DNA of 37,027 bases, taken from NCBI GenBank assembly GCA_023430885.1, contig JAEYYH010000035.1:1-37027 (forward strand), given 5' to 3'. The notes beneath the pieces are model-generated. The model searched no databases, was not told where the DNA came from, and saw only the letters and a program-made list of their open reading frames with translations. The position numbers and the translations under genes were made by a program. Below, in pieces: positions 1-7,214 of the stretch; the first letter of the stretch is position 1; each line of letters begins with the position of its first letter. The DNA comes from Bacillota bacterium (GTDB lineage Bacteria; Bacillota_I; Bacilli_A; RF39; UBA660).

Positions 1-39
1 ATTTGAATACTTTTTAAACTGTTGACCTTTTTTAGCCAT
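1..39 (-). CDS. IS3-family transposase OrfA, N-terminal fragment
   Basis: Thirteen codons from ATG at 39 are inside the window and read MAKKGQQFKKYSN, a typical start for the helix-turn-helix OrfA protein of IS150-type elements. An AGGAGG site lies about 10 bases upstream (near 49-55). The rest runs out of the window to the left. In the family, OrfA binds the element ends and is joined to OrfB by a programmed frameshift to make the active DDE transposase. None of that later part can be seen here. Confidence 0.7.
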   Translation of the reverse strand, partial: MAKKGQQFKKYSN

Positions 40-121
40 AAAAATAGCACCTCCTTTCTTGAGGTACTATTTTATCAGTATCACGTTTTTTTATAAAGTG
101 TCCAAAATAGGGTTCACTTCA
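1..121 (-). mobile_element. IS3-family (IS150-group) insertion sequence, left end, truncated by the window edge
   Basis: Read on the minus strand, the terminus starts TGAAGTGAACCCTATTTTGG at position 121. This resembles the ends of IS150-group elements (TG at the tip, then a CACCC/AACCC core). It is followed inward by a short leader, a strong AGGAGG ribosome site and the first codons of a transposase OrfA. The same first 12 bases, TGAAGTGAACCC, begin the IS fragment at 36905, as inverted terminal repeats of one element should. The tip lies 20 bases past the spoIID stop codon. Family assignment rests on the end sequence and the first 13 codons only. Confidence 0.8.
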
Positions 122-141
122 ATAAATATACTAGTTTTTTA

Positions 142-1575
142 TTATCCTATTATTTGTACACCTTGATAATAGTGTGTTATTATTTGTGCATAATTATATC
201 CATTACTGGCCATCCCATTAGCTCCATATTGACTCATACCAACACCATGTCCATAACCTCTAGTTGTAAAAACAAGATTTCCGTTCTGAACAACAATATC
301 AAAGTCAGCTGATCTAAGTCCAAGCATATTTCTAAGATTCACACCTGTATAAGTTGAATCACCTATTCTTACTGAAGTAATTCTACCACTAGCATTGCGA
401 CTCAACACTTCTACTGGTGTATCAGCACTTATAGAAATTCCTAAAATACTTAAAATTGTATTGTTATCCTTGGTCTCTGTTCTTAAATAAGATGAGGCAT
501 TTCTATCCCAACTACTATCTACAGATTTTAAATAAGGGATATTATTTCCCCAAACATATGCAGCATCTTCGGTATAACCATTACTAGTAGAGTGATATAC
601 AGCATCAATGTAAGTTCCACCATATGTTATATATTTGCCCTTTGTAGAATCTACAGCCGATTTAATTTTATCATAATATTTTTGAAAATCTCCTTGCCAT
701 GTAATTTTCATCTGATTTATATCTTTATATTCTTGAGTAGCTGCAGTGTCACCTAAAGTAAGCCCTCTGCTTGATCTTTTTAAAGTATATGTTCTTGCTA
801 CAATAGCTTGGGCTTTTAAAGCTTCAATATTGAATGAAGCTGGTATTTCTGCTGCGACTACTCCAACTAAGTATTCTTCTAATTCAATATTTAAAACAGT
901 GCCATTGCTTCTGTAAATTGTTATCATATTTTTAGGAACTACTGGTGCTGTCTGAGTAGGAGGAGCGGTTTGCACAGGTTGTTGAACAGGCTGTGACTGC
1001 TCAACTGTAGGTGTTGTTTGAGTAGGCTGCTTTTCTGTTTGTGATGGTGATGATGTTTGTGATTTAGTTGAAGAACCACCTGTACTAGGAGCAGTTGGCT
1101 GCTTTGTTGTAACGTTTGAAGTGGCACCATTCTGTTCAACTTTTATTTGATTTGTATCCGTAGATTGCTGTTTCTCACTTTCTACAACTGTATCTGATTT
1201 AGCGTTATTCGTTGTTTTATTTTCTGTTTTTTCACCTATTTTAGTATTATTTTCAATTGCCATATCATTTATTTCAGGGGCATTAAATATTTCTGTCTTT
1301 TCCAAGATACTTGGACTTAAATAACTTGCTTCATTTTCTGAAATAATATTACCTTTTAATTCTCTACCTGTATATAATAAAGTCGCTATCGCAATAGTAC
1401 CAGCCATTAATATTACTTTTTTACCAGTAAAATTCATAACATTTATAGTCTTTTTTACTTGATCTAAAATATTTATATTGCTCTCACCAATTTTGCCAAA
1501 TTCGTAATTATAGTCTAAATAAATAAGTAAAATTTCTTCATTATTAATATATATTATTTTATATTTTTGTATCAT
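142..1575 (-). CDS. spoIID: SpoIID-type lytic transglycosylase with N-terminal membrane anchor
   Basis: 477 residues. A roughly 50-residue N-terminal cytoplasmic stretch precedes one membrane helix (about 52-68). A Pro/Gln/Thr/Ser-rich linker follows (about 110-215), then the SpoIID/LytB domain (about 217-475). The domain shows EEYLVGVVAAEIPASF (233-248) with the expected catalytic Glu near 243, LKAQAIVARTY, and the hallmark GHGVGMSQYGA (442-452). In spore formers SpoIID cleaves denuded glycan strands during engulfment of the forespore, working with SpoIIM and SpoIIP in the mother-cell membrane. The start at 1575 has GGTGAT three bases upstream. A longer soluble N-terminus and a long linker set it apart from the Bacillus form. 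It could be a SpoIID-like paralogue rather than the engulfment enzyme, and SpoIIM/SpoIIP are not nearby. The IS insertion sits directly downstream. Confidence 0.88.
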   Translation of the reverse strand: MIQKYKIIYINNEEILLIYLDYNYEFGKIGESNINILDQVKKTINVMNFTGKKVILMAGTIAIATLLYTGRELKGNIISENEASYLSPSILEKTEIFNAPEINDMAIENNTKIGEKTENKTTNNAKSDTVVESEKQQSTDTNQIKVEQNGATSNVTTKQPTAPSTGGSSTKSQTSSPSQTEKQPTQTTPTVEQSQPVQQPVQTAPPTQTAPVVPKNMITIYRSNGTVLNIELEEYLVGVVAAEIPASFNIEALKAQAIVARTYTLKRSSRGLTLGDTAATQEYKDINQMKITWQGDFQKYYDKIKSAVDSTKGKYITYGGTYIDAVYHSTSNGYTEDAAYVWGNNIPYLKSVDSSWDRNASSYLRTETKDNNTILSILGISISADTPVEVLSRNASGRITSVRIGDSTYTGVNLRNMLGLRSADFDIVVQNGNLVFTTRGYGHGVGMSQYGANGMASNGYNYAQIITHYYQGVQIIG

Positions 1576-1657
1576 GATATCACCAATTATAGGTTTTACA
1601 ATATATCAAAATGTATACAAGATAAATATAACACGGTTAAAAAGATAGAATATAAGG

Positions 1658-1663
1658 TATAAT
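1658..1663 (+). promoter_or_regulatory. -10 element of enolase
   Basis: TATAAT lies 19 bases before the enolase ATG. It is not preceded by TG, and no good -35 is visible at 16-18 bases upstream. Transcription would start just before the GGGAGG ribosome site, giving a leader of about a dozen bases. Confidence 0.45.
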
Positions 1664-1682
1664 AAAATTGGGAGGAATTTAT

Positions 1683-2921
1683 ATGCCAAAAATAAAAAAT
1701 ATTGTAGGAAGAGAGATATTAGATTCGAGAGGTAATCCAACGGTAGAAGTAGATGTAATTCTTGAAACTGGAGAATTTGGAAGAGCAAGTGTTCCCTCTG
1801 GCGCGTCTACAGGCTCAAAAGAAGCATTAGAATTAAGAGATGGTGATAATAGTCGTTATTTAGGTAAAGGTGTTTTAAAAGCGGTAAACAATGTAAATAC
1901 AATCATATGTGATAATTTATTGGGAAAAGAAGTTTTAAATCAGACTGAAATAGATCAAATAATGATTGAGTTAGATGGTACTGAAAATAAAAGCAAATTA
2001 GGAGCCAATGCCATGCTTGGAGTTTCATTAGCATGTATAAAAGCATCAGCAAAATTTAATAAAGTTCCACTTTATAAATATATAGGAGAAGGAAAGACTT
2101 TGCCTGTTTTAATGATGAATATATTAAATGGAGGAGCACACGCTGATAATAATTTAGATTTTCAGGAATTTATGATTATACCGCAAGCTTCTACAGTTAA
2201 AGAAAGATTAAGGATTGGTGCAGAAGTTTTTCACACACTAAAAAAAGTATTGAATGAAAAAGGCTATAACACTGGTGTAGGTGATGAAGGGGGATTTGCA
2301 CCAAATCTAAAAAGCAATAAAGAAGCTTTAGATCTTATATGTAGCGCAATAAAAAAAGCCGGCTATGAATTAAGAAAAGATGTTTGCTTAGGCCTTGATG
2401 TCGCTGCTAGTGAATTTTATAAAGATGGTTTGTATGAATTAAAGGGGGAGGAAAGAACATTAAATAGTGATGAGCTAATTGATTTTTATATTGATTTAGT
2501 CAATTCTTATCCAATTATTAGTATCGAGGATGGTTTAAATGAGACGGATTATGAGGGGTTTAGAAATTTAACAGACAAGTTAGGTTCTAAAATTCAATTA
2601 GTTGGTGATGACTTATTTGTAACTAACAAAAAAATATTTTCAGATGGAATTGAAAAAGGCATTGCTAATGCAATACTTTTAAAAGCTAATCAAATAGGTA
2701 CGGTAACAGAAATGCTTGAAACAATTGAAATAGCCAAAAAAAATAATTATAAAACAATTATTTCTCATAGAAGTGGGGAAACAGAAGATACATTTATAGC
2801 AGATTTTGCTGTTGGTCTTGATTTAGGACAAATTAAAACTGGTTCCTTATCAAGAACTGATCGTATGTGCAAATATAATCAGTTAATTCGCATTGAAGAA
2901 GATATAGAAAGAAACATTTAG
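1683..2921 (+). CDS. eno: enolase (phosphopyruvate hydratase)
   Basis: 412 residues, slightly short of the usual about 430. Enolase interconverts 2-phosphoglycerate and phosphoenolpyruvate in glycolysis as a Mg2+-dependent cytoplasmic enzyme. Visible signatures are SGASTGSKEALELRDGD (39-55), GGAHADNNLDFQEF (150-163), GDEGGFAPNL (200-209), the metal ligands D239, E282 and D309 (in LDVAAS, IEDGL and GDDLFVTN), catalytic Lys334 in LLKANQIG, and SHRSGETED (361-369). All expected active-site positions are present. The start is the ATG at 1683, behind GGGAGG; the in-frame TTG at 1668 lies before that site and is rejected. The stop codon lies in the loop of the terminator at 2908. It is divergent from spoIID and not part of a visible glycolytic cluster. 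Confidence 0.97.
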   Translation: MPKIKNIVGREILDSRGNPTVEVDVILETGEFGRASVPSGASTGSKEALELRDGDNSRYLGKGVLKAVNNVNTIICDNLLGKEVLNQTEIDQIMIELDGTENKSKLGANAMLGVSLACIKASAKFNKVPLYKYIGEGKTLPVLMMNILNGGAHADNNLDFQEFMIIPQASTVKERLRIGAEVFHTLKKVLNEKGYNTGVGDEGGFAPNLKSNKEALDLICSAIKKAGYELRKDVCLGLDVAASEFYKDGLYELKGEERTLNSDELIDFYIDLVNSYPIISIEDGLNETDYEGFRNLTDKLGSKIQLVGDDLFVTNKKIFSDGIEKGIANAILLKANQIGTVTEMLETIEIAKKNNYKTIISHRSGETEDTFIADFAVGLDLGQIKTGSLSRTDRMCKYNQLIRIEEDIERNI

Positions 2922-2936
2922 AGTTTCTTTTTTTTT
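2908..2936 (+). terminator. intrinsic terminator of enolase, stop codon in the loop
   Basis: Arms AAAGAAAC (2908-2915) and GTTTCTTT (2923-2930) pair perfectly, followed by more T. The 7-base loop ATTTAGA contains the enolase stop TAG (2919-2921). Confidence 0.8.
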
Positions 2937-2961
2937 GAATAAATTGAATAATTGAGGGAAC

Positions 2962-2980
2962 AATAGTAAAAAATACTATT
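2962..2980 (+). repeat. inverted repeat upstream of the ger operon
   Basis: AATAGTA and TACTATT, separated by five A, form a perfect 7-base palindrome ending 22 bases before the ger operon start. It has no T-tract of its own and could be an operator or a leader hairpin. Function is not known. Confidence 0.4.
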
Positions 2981-3002
2981 ACTATAGAAAGGTAAGATAA
3001 AT

Positions 3003-4562
3003 ATGCCAATTTTTAATAAAAAAAATAAGGAATTATTAATTGAGAATAATATTAATAAATTGAATAATAATTTAGAAGAATATGTTTTAACAGAAAATTT
3101 AGACGAAAATATAGCTATTTTTTCTGAATTATTTAAAAAAGTAGCAACCATTATTACAAGAAAAATTGAAAATAAAAACTATTCCAATTTAAAATATTCC
3201 ATTATGTATTGTGAAGGATTAATAAATGCTGAAATAATAAATGACAATATTATTAAACCACTTATCTTATCTAAAATAAAGAAAACTAAAAAAAATTTTA
3301 TAGATGTTGTTGAAAAACAAATTATTCAAGTAAATGGTATAAAAAAAGTTAGTAATGTAAAAGATATTGTTGAAGCTATTACTTATGGCGAAACTGCACT
3401 TTTTATAGAAGGATATAAAGAAGTTTTTCTTATAAATACTCAAAAATTTAATCTTAGATCGGTTACAGAACCAGAAAATGAAAAGATACTAATGGGACCA
3501 AGAGAGGGGTTTACAGAATCAATTTTATTTAATATATCAATGCTTCATAGAAGATTAAGAACAAATGATTTTAAAGTAGAATATAAAACAATAGGTAAAA
3601 GGTCTAATACTAAAATAGCTATATGTTATATGAATAGTATTATTAAACCAGAAATTCTAAAAGAACTTAAAGATAGATTAAAAAAAATAGATATCGATAG
3701 TGTTTTAGATAGTAACTATCTAATCGAATTAATAAAAGATAATAAAAACTCGCCTTTTAGAACTATCGGAAATACAGAGCGCCCTGATGCTGTTGTAGGA
3801 AAATTATTAGAAGGTAGAATTGCAATTATTGTTGATGGAACACCAATAGTTTTAACTCTTCCGTACTTATTTGCTGAAAACTTTCAAAGTAGCGAGGATT
3901 ATTATCTTGGGTTCTATTATACCTCTTTTTCAAGAATTATAAGAATGATAGGTTTTTTTATGACGTGTACTGTGCCTGCTTTCTATATAGCAATAGTAGC
4001 ATTTCATCATGAAATGATGCCTACATCATTGTTTTTGAATATAACCATGGAAAGACAAAGTGTACCTTTGCCAGCGGCATTAGAAACTTTTATAATGTTA
4101 TTTATTTTTGAAGTAATTAGAGAAACTGGTGTTAGAATGCCTACTGGTATAGGTCAAACCCTTAGTATAGTTGGCGCTTTAGTAATTGGTCAAGCAGCAG
4201 TAACGGCAAAATTAGTAGCTGCTCCAATGATAATAGTAGTTGGTATTACTGGCATAACAAGTTTACTTGCACCAAAAATGAATGCATCAAGTATAGTTTT
4301 GAAGTTTACAATTTTGATTCTTGCCTCCATGTTTGGAATATTTGGATTTCTTATAGCTAGTTGCTTTTGGCTTATACATATATTGAATTTAAAATCTTTT
4401 GGCATATATCAAGTTAACTTTCTTGAACAAGGTTGGTCTAAAAAAGCAAAAGATACCTTTATACGTATGCCATGGACTAGCCAAACAAAACGTCCCTTTG
4501 ATGTCGCTAACAAAAACAATCTAACTAGAAATAGAGTAGAAAATGGTGAGACAAATGAATAA
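3003..4562 (+). CDS. GerA-family spore germinant receptor subunit A
   Basis: 519 residues. A soluble N-terminal half (about 1-290) carries family signatures: YCEGLINAEIINDNIIKPL (about 70), EAITYGETALFIEG, and GPREGFTESILFNISMLHRR (about 165). The C-terminal half has four to five membrane helices and the motifs GNTERPDAVVGKLLEGRIAI, VPLPAALETFIM and RETGVRMP. In the family the A subunit is the largest receptor component. It sits in the spore inner membrane with B and C subunits and responds to small nutrient germinants. The gene starts the four-gene operon A, C, small D-like protein, B. The ribosome site is AGGTAAG, 7 bases before ATG. The ligand cannot be deduced from sequence. In other organisms such operons are read in the forespore by sigma-G; no convincing sigma-G promoter was found here. 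Confidence 0.93.
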   Translation: MPIFNKKNKELLIENNINKLNNNLEEYVLTENLDENIAIFSELFKKVATIITRKIENKNYSNLKYSIMYCEGLINAEIINDNIIKPLILSKIKKTKKNFIDVVEKQIIQVNGIKKVSNVKDIVEAITYGETALFIEGYKEVFLINTQKFNLRSVTEPENEKILMGPREGFTESILFNISMLHRRLRTNDFKVEYKTIGKRSNTKIAICYMNSIIKPEILKELKDRLKKIDIDSVLDSNYLIELIKDNKNSPFRTIGNTERPDAVVGKLLEGRIAIIVDGTPIVLTLPYLFAENFQSSEDYYLGFYYTSFSRIIRMIGFFMTCTVPAFYIAIVAFHHEMMPTSLFLNITMERQSVPLPAALETFIMLFIFEVIRETGVRMPTGIGQTLSIVGALVIGQAAVTAKLVAAPMIIVVGITGITSLLAPKMNASSIVLKFTILILASMFGIFGFLIASCFWLIHILNLKSFGIYQVNFLEQGWSKKAKDTFIRMPWTSQTKRPFDVANKNNLTRNRVENGETNE

Positions 4563-5700
4563 AAAAAAATTGCTAGTTACATTGATTTTTTTTATTACTT
4601 TTTTAACAACAGGTTGTTGGAATTATATAGGTCTAAATGAAATGACTGTAGTATCAGGAGTAGCTATTGATAAATATGATAATAATTATACTTTGAGTTT
4701 TGAAATATATAATTTACAAAAAACTGCTGTAGGAGAACCAATAAAATCCGAAATTATTGAATCAACTGGCGAGACCATTTTTGAAGCAGTAAGAAACGCA
4801 AAAAAAAGAACTTCCAATAAGCTTTATTTTGCTCAGGCTAAAATAATAATTGTTAGTGAGCAAATTGCTAAAGAAGAAGGGATAAATTCAGTGATTGATT
4901 GGTTTACTAGAGATCCGGAGATTAGAGAAACTCTTCAATTAGTAGTATCCCAAGAAAAATCTGCAGTAGAACTTTTAAAAGCAGACAAACTTACTAGTAC
5001 TACAGTATCAACAGATATCCAAAACATTGTAGAAAAAGATCAAAAAATAACTAGTTCTTCAGAAAATAAACAGCTATATAAAATATTTAATATTTTAAGT
5101 TCAGATGGAATTTCTTTAACGTTACCAGCCGTTCATATGGTTGAAAACGATGATAAAAAAGTCTGTGAATTAAATGGTGTTGCTATTTTTAAGGCTGATA
5201 GATTAGTAAATTACCTAACTAGTGAGGAAACAAAATATTACATTCTAGCTAAGGATAAACTTAAAGGTGGAATTATTACTATTAATACAAAAATTAAGGA
5301 TAGTGATACAGATTTACAAAATATTTCTCTCGAGATAAAAAGTAGTGCATCTTCACAAAAATATATTTCCCAAGAAAAAAACAATATTAAAATCAAAATT
5401 TCAACGACCACAGAAGTAACATTAGGTGAATTTAAAGAGTTAAATCAAAAATTAACAAATAAAGATTTGGTTAAACTGGAAAAAGAAGCTGCAAAAATTG
5501 TGAAAGAAAGAATAGAAAATGTAATATCCAAAATTCAAATTGATTATGATACGGATATTATGGGATTTGGAAGGCTTTTATATCGCAACAATCCTAAAGA
5601 ATGGGAAAAACTTAAAAATACATTTGATGAAGAATTTAAGAATATTGAAGTTATTGTGGAATCCAAAATAAAAATTTTAAACACTGGTTTTACTAAATAA
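4555..5700 (+). CDS. GerC-family spore germination lipoprotein (subunit C)
   Basis: 381 residues. A hydrophobic signal ends in TTGCWN, where Cys21 is the likely lipid-modified residue; the Cys-Trp that follows is typical of GerC proteins. Downstream, LNEMTVVSGVAIDKYDN matches the family opening, and the rest is a soluble three-domain-type lipoprotein without further membrane helices. The residue three before the Cys is Thr rather than the usual Leu, so the lipobox is slightly atypical. The start at 4555 overlaps the A-subunit stop by 8 bases and is chosen because GGTGAG (4545-4550) is correctly placed; the in-frame ATG at 4543 overlaps that site. In the family, GerC anchors on the outer face of the spore inner membrane and is required for receptor function. 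Confidence 0.92.
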   Translation: MNKKKLLVTLIFFITFLTTGCWNYIGLNEMTVVSGVAIDKYDNNYTLSFEIYNLQKTAVGEPIKSEIIESTGETIFEAVRNAKKRTSNKLYFAQAKIIIVSEQIAKEEGINSVIDWFTRDPEIRETLQLVVSQEKSAVELLKADKLTSTTVSTDIQNIVEKDQKITSSSENKQLYKIFNILSSDGISLTLPAVHMVENDDKKVCELNGVAIFKADRLVNYLTSEETKYYILAKDKLKGGIITINTKIKDSDTDLQNISLEIKSSASSQKYISQEKNNIKIKISTTTEVTLGEFKELNQKLTNKDLVKLEKEAAKIVKERIENVISKIQIDYDTDIMGFGRLLYRNNPKEWEKLKNTFDEEFKNIEVIVESKIKILNTGFTK

Positions 5701-5712
5701 AGGAGGAACTGT

Positions 5713-5913
5713 ATGTTATTTTTAATACTTATATTAACTTATATTTTATTTATTATTTTCGATTATCTTAAGATAAGAAAAAAACAAAATATTAAACAAA
5801 ATATATTGTATATGGTTTTGTTTTTATTTAGTTTCTTGTTATCATTAGCAGATGTTTTTGAATTGCCAATGCCTATAATATCAAATATAATAAGAACTTT
5901 ATTAAAAAAATGA
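5713..5913 (+). CDS. small two-helix membrane protein in the ger operon (D-subunit-like)
   Basis: 66 residues with two hydrophobic segments (about 1-17 and 28-50) separated by the basic stretch KIRKKQNIKQN. It follows the C-subunit stop by 12 bases behind an excellent AGGAGG site, and the B subunit starts 13 bases after its end, so it is a real operon member. Several Bacillus gerA-type operons carry an extra small gene for a two-helix 'D' protein that modulates receptor activity. Size, topology and position fit that class, but identity by sequence is not established. No catalytic motif is present. Confidence 0.75.
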   Translation: MLFLILILTYILFIIFDYLKIRKKQNIKQNILYMVLFLFSFLLSLADVFELPMPIISNIIRTLLKK

Positions 5914-5926
5914 AAGAGGTATATTT

Positions 5927-7048
5927 ATGACTGGGAAAAAAAGTATAACATCAAGACAGTTAATTACATTAATTGTATTATTTCTGTTTGGTAGCAGTGT
6001 AGTTGTAGGAGTTAATATAAATTCAGATGTTGGTCAAGACTCATGGCTATCTTTAATATTTTCCTTTATTTTTAGCATTCCGGCAGTATTAATTATTTCG
6101 AGAATTATAATCTTGTTTCCTAAAAAAAATATCTATGAAATTTTTGATGAATTATTTGGAAAAAAAATTGGAAAAATACTGAATTTACTATTTGTTATAC
6201 ATATTTTGTATCTTGGTTCAATAGTATTGCGTAATTTTTCTGAGTTTGTTGAAATTACTACCTTATCAGATACCCCGCCATTACCAGTTATGCTTTCCTT
6301 AATGTTAATTGTTATTTATTTATCAAAAAGTAATATTGAAACTTTAGCACGATGGGGACCAATTTGTTTAACTATTTTAATTCTAACTGTTACATTTACA
6401 ATTATGTTATCTGTTCCGGTTATAGACTATCAATATATAAAGCCTATTTTAGAACATAGTTTTATGCAAATGGCTAAATCATCTTTTGCGATTTTTATGG
6501 TGCCATTTTCGCAACTTATTGTTTTTTTAGGATTGGCAGATTTTTTCGAATTAAAAGGAAAAGAAAAGAAATCATACTTAACAGGAATATTAATAACTGG
6601 TTTACTATTGATTGTTATAATTATAAGAAACATTATGGTTTTGGGTGCACCTTTATTAAAAGACACATTCTTTTCTTCATATGAAGCTGCCAGAATTCTT
6701 AGACTTGGTGAATTTTTGACAAGAATTGAAGGAGTAATAACAATAAACTTCATTTTAGCGGGAATTACTAAAATAACAGTGTTTGCAATAGCATTATCAA
6801 AGGGATTAGCCCATATATCTAAAAATAGAGATTATAAAAAACTAGTAGTTCCAGCATGTCTATTAATTTTAGCAATATGTCCATTTTTATTTGAAAATAT
6901 TATGGATATGTTTGATTTTGCTCCGATTTTTGGCATGTTATCGATTCCAATGCAAGTTATTCTTCCAATTACTATTTGGATTATTGCAGAGTACAAAAAG
7001 AAAAACAACTTACATAATCAAAAACATAATTTAGAGTTAAACTATTAA
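5927..7048 (+). CDS. GerB-family spore germination permease-like subunit B
   Basis: 373 residues with about ten hydrophobic helices and a basic, Asn-rich tail. The opening ITSRQLITLIVLFLFGSSVV is typical of GerAB proteins, which belong to the amino acid-polyamine-organocation transporter superfamily. In the receptor, subunit B is the membrane channel-like part that senses the nutrient. The gene closes the ger operon and is followed by a clear terminator at 7077. Its ribosome site is AAAGAGGT, some 8 bases before the ATG. Substrate class cannot be read from the sequence. Confidence 0.92.
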   Translation: MTGKKSITSRQLITLIVLFLFGSSVVVGVNINSDVGQDSWLSLIFSFIFSIPAVLIISRIIILFPKKNIYEIFDELFGKKIGKILNLLFVIHILYLGSIVLRNFSEFVEITTLSDTPPLPVMLSLMLIVIYLSKSNIETLARWGPICLTILILTVTFTIMLSVPVIDYQYIKPILEHSFMQMAKSSFAIFMVPFSQLIVFLGLADFFELKGKEKKSYLTGILITGLLLIVIIIRNIMVLGAPLLKDTFFSSYEAARILRLGEFLTRIEGVITINFILAGITKITVFAIALSKGLAHISKNRDYKKLVVPACLLILAICPFLFENIMDMFDFAPIFGMLSIPMQVILPITIWIIAEYKKKNNLHNQKHNLELNY

Positions 7049-7076
7049 AAATTTATTTAATATTTATTTTTATACT

Positions 7077-7105
7077 AATCCAATATATAATATTGGATTT
7101 TTTTT
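7077..7105 (+). terminator. intrinsic terminator of the ger operon
   Basis: AATCCAATAT and ATATTGGATT form a perfect 10-base stem with a 3-base loop, followed by a run of eight T (7098-7105, partly in the stem). Confidence 0.85.
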
Positions 7106-7179
7106 ATATGAAAGGCCTTAAAAAAACATGAATTTTCTTTTTATCATTGTAAACATTTTAATTTAACACATCAAAATTA

Positions 7180-7188
7180 TGATACAAT
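7180..7188 (+). promoter_or_regulatory. extended -10 of the giant HD protein gene
   Basis: TGATACAAT, 26 bases before the ATG at 7215, fits the TGnTAnAAT form seen in front of many genes here. No convincing -35 is visible. Confidence 0.5.
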
Positions 7189-7214
7189 TAGAGTAATAAT
7201 AAGAGAGGTAAAAT

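Noticed and set aside
1586..1591. TATAAT on the minus strand as the spoIID promoter
   Set aside because: It ends one base before the GGTGAT ribosome site, so transcription would start inside that site. A sporulation sigma promoter is more likely, but none could be identified with confidence.
2936..2980. Sigma-G-like promoter (TGAATA and AATACTA) ahead of the ger operon
   Set aside because: The two elements are 21 bases or more apart instead of about 17-18, and the -10 lacks the leading C. AT-rich sequence produces such matches easily.
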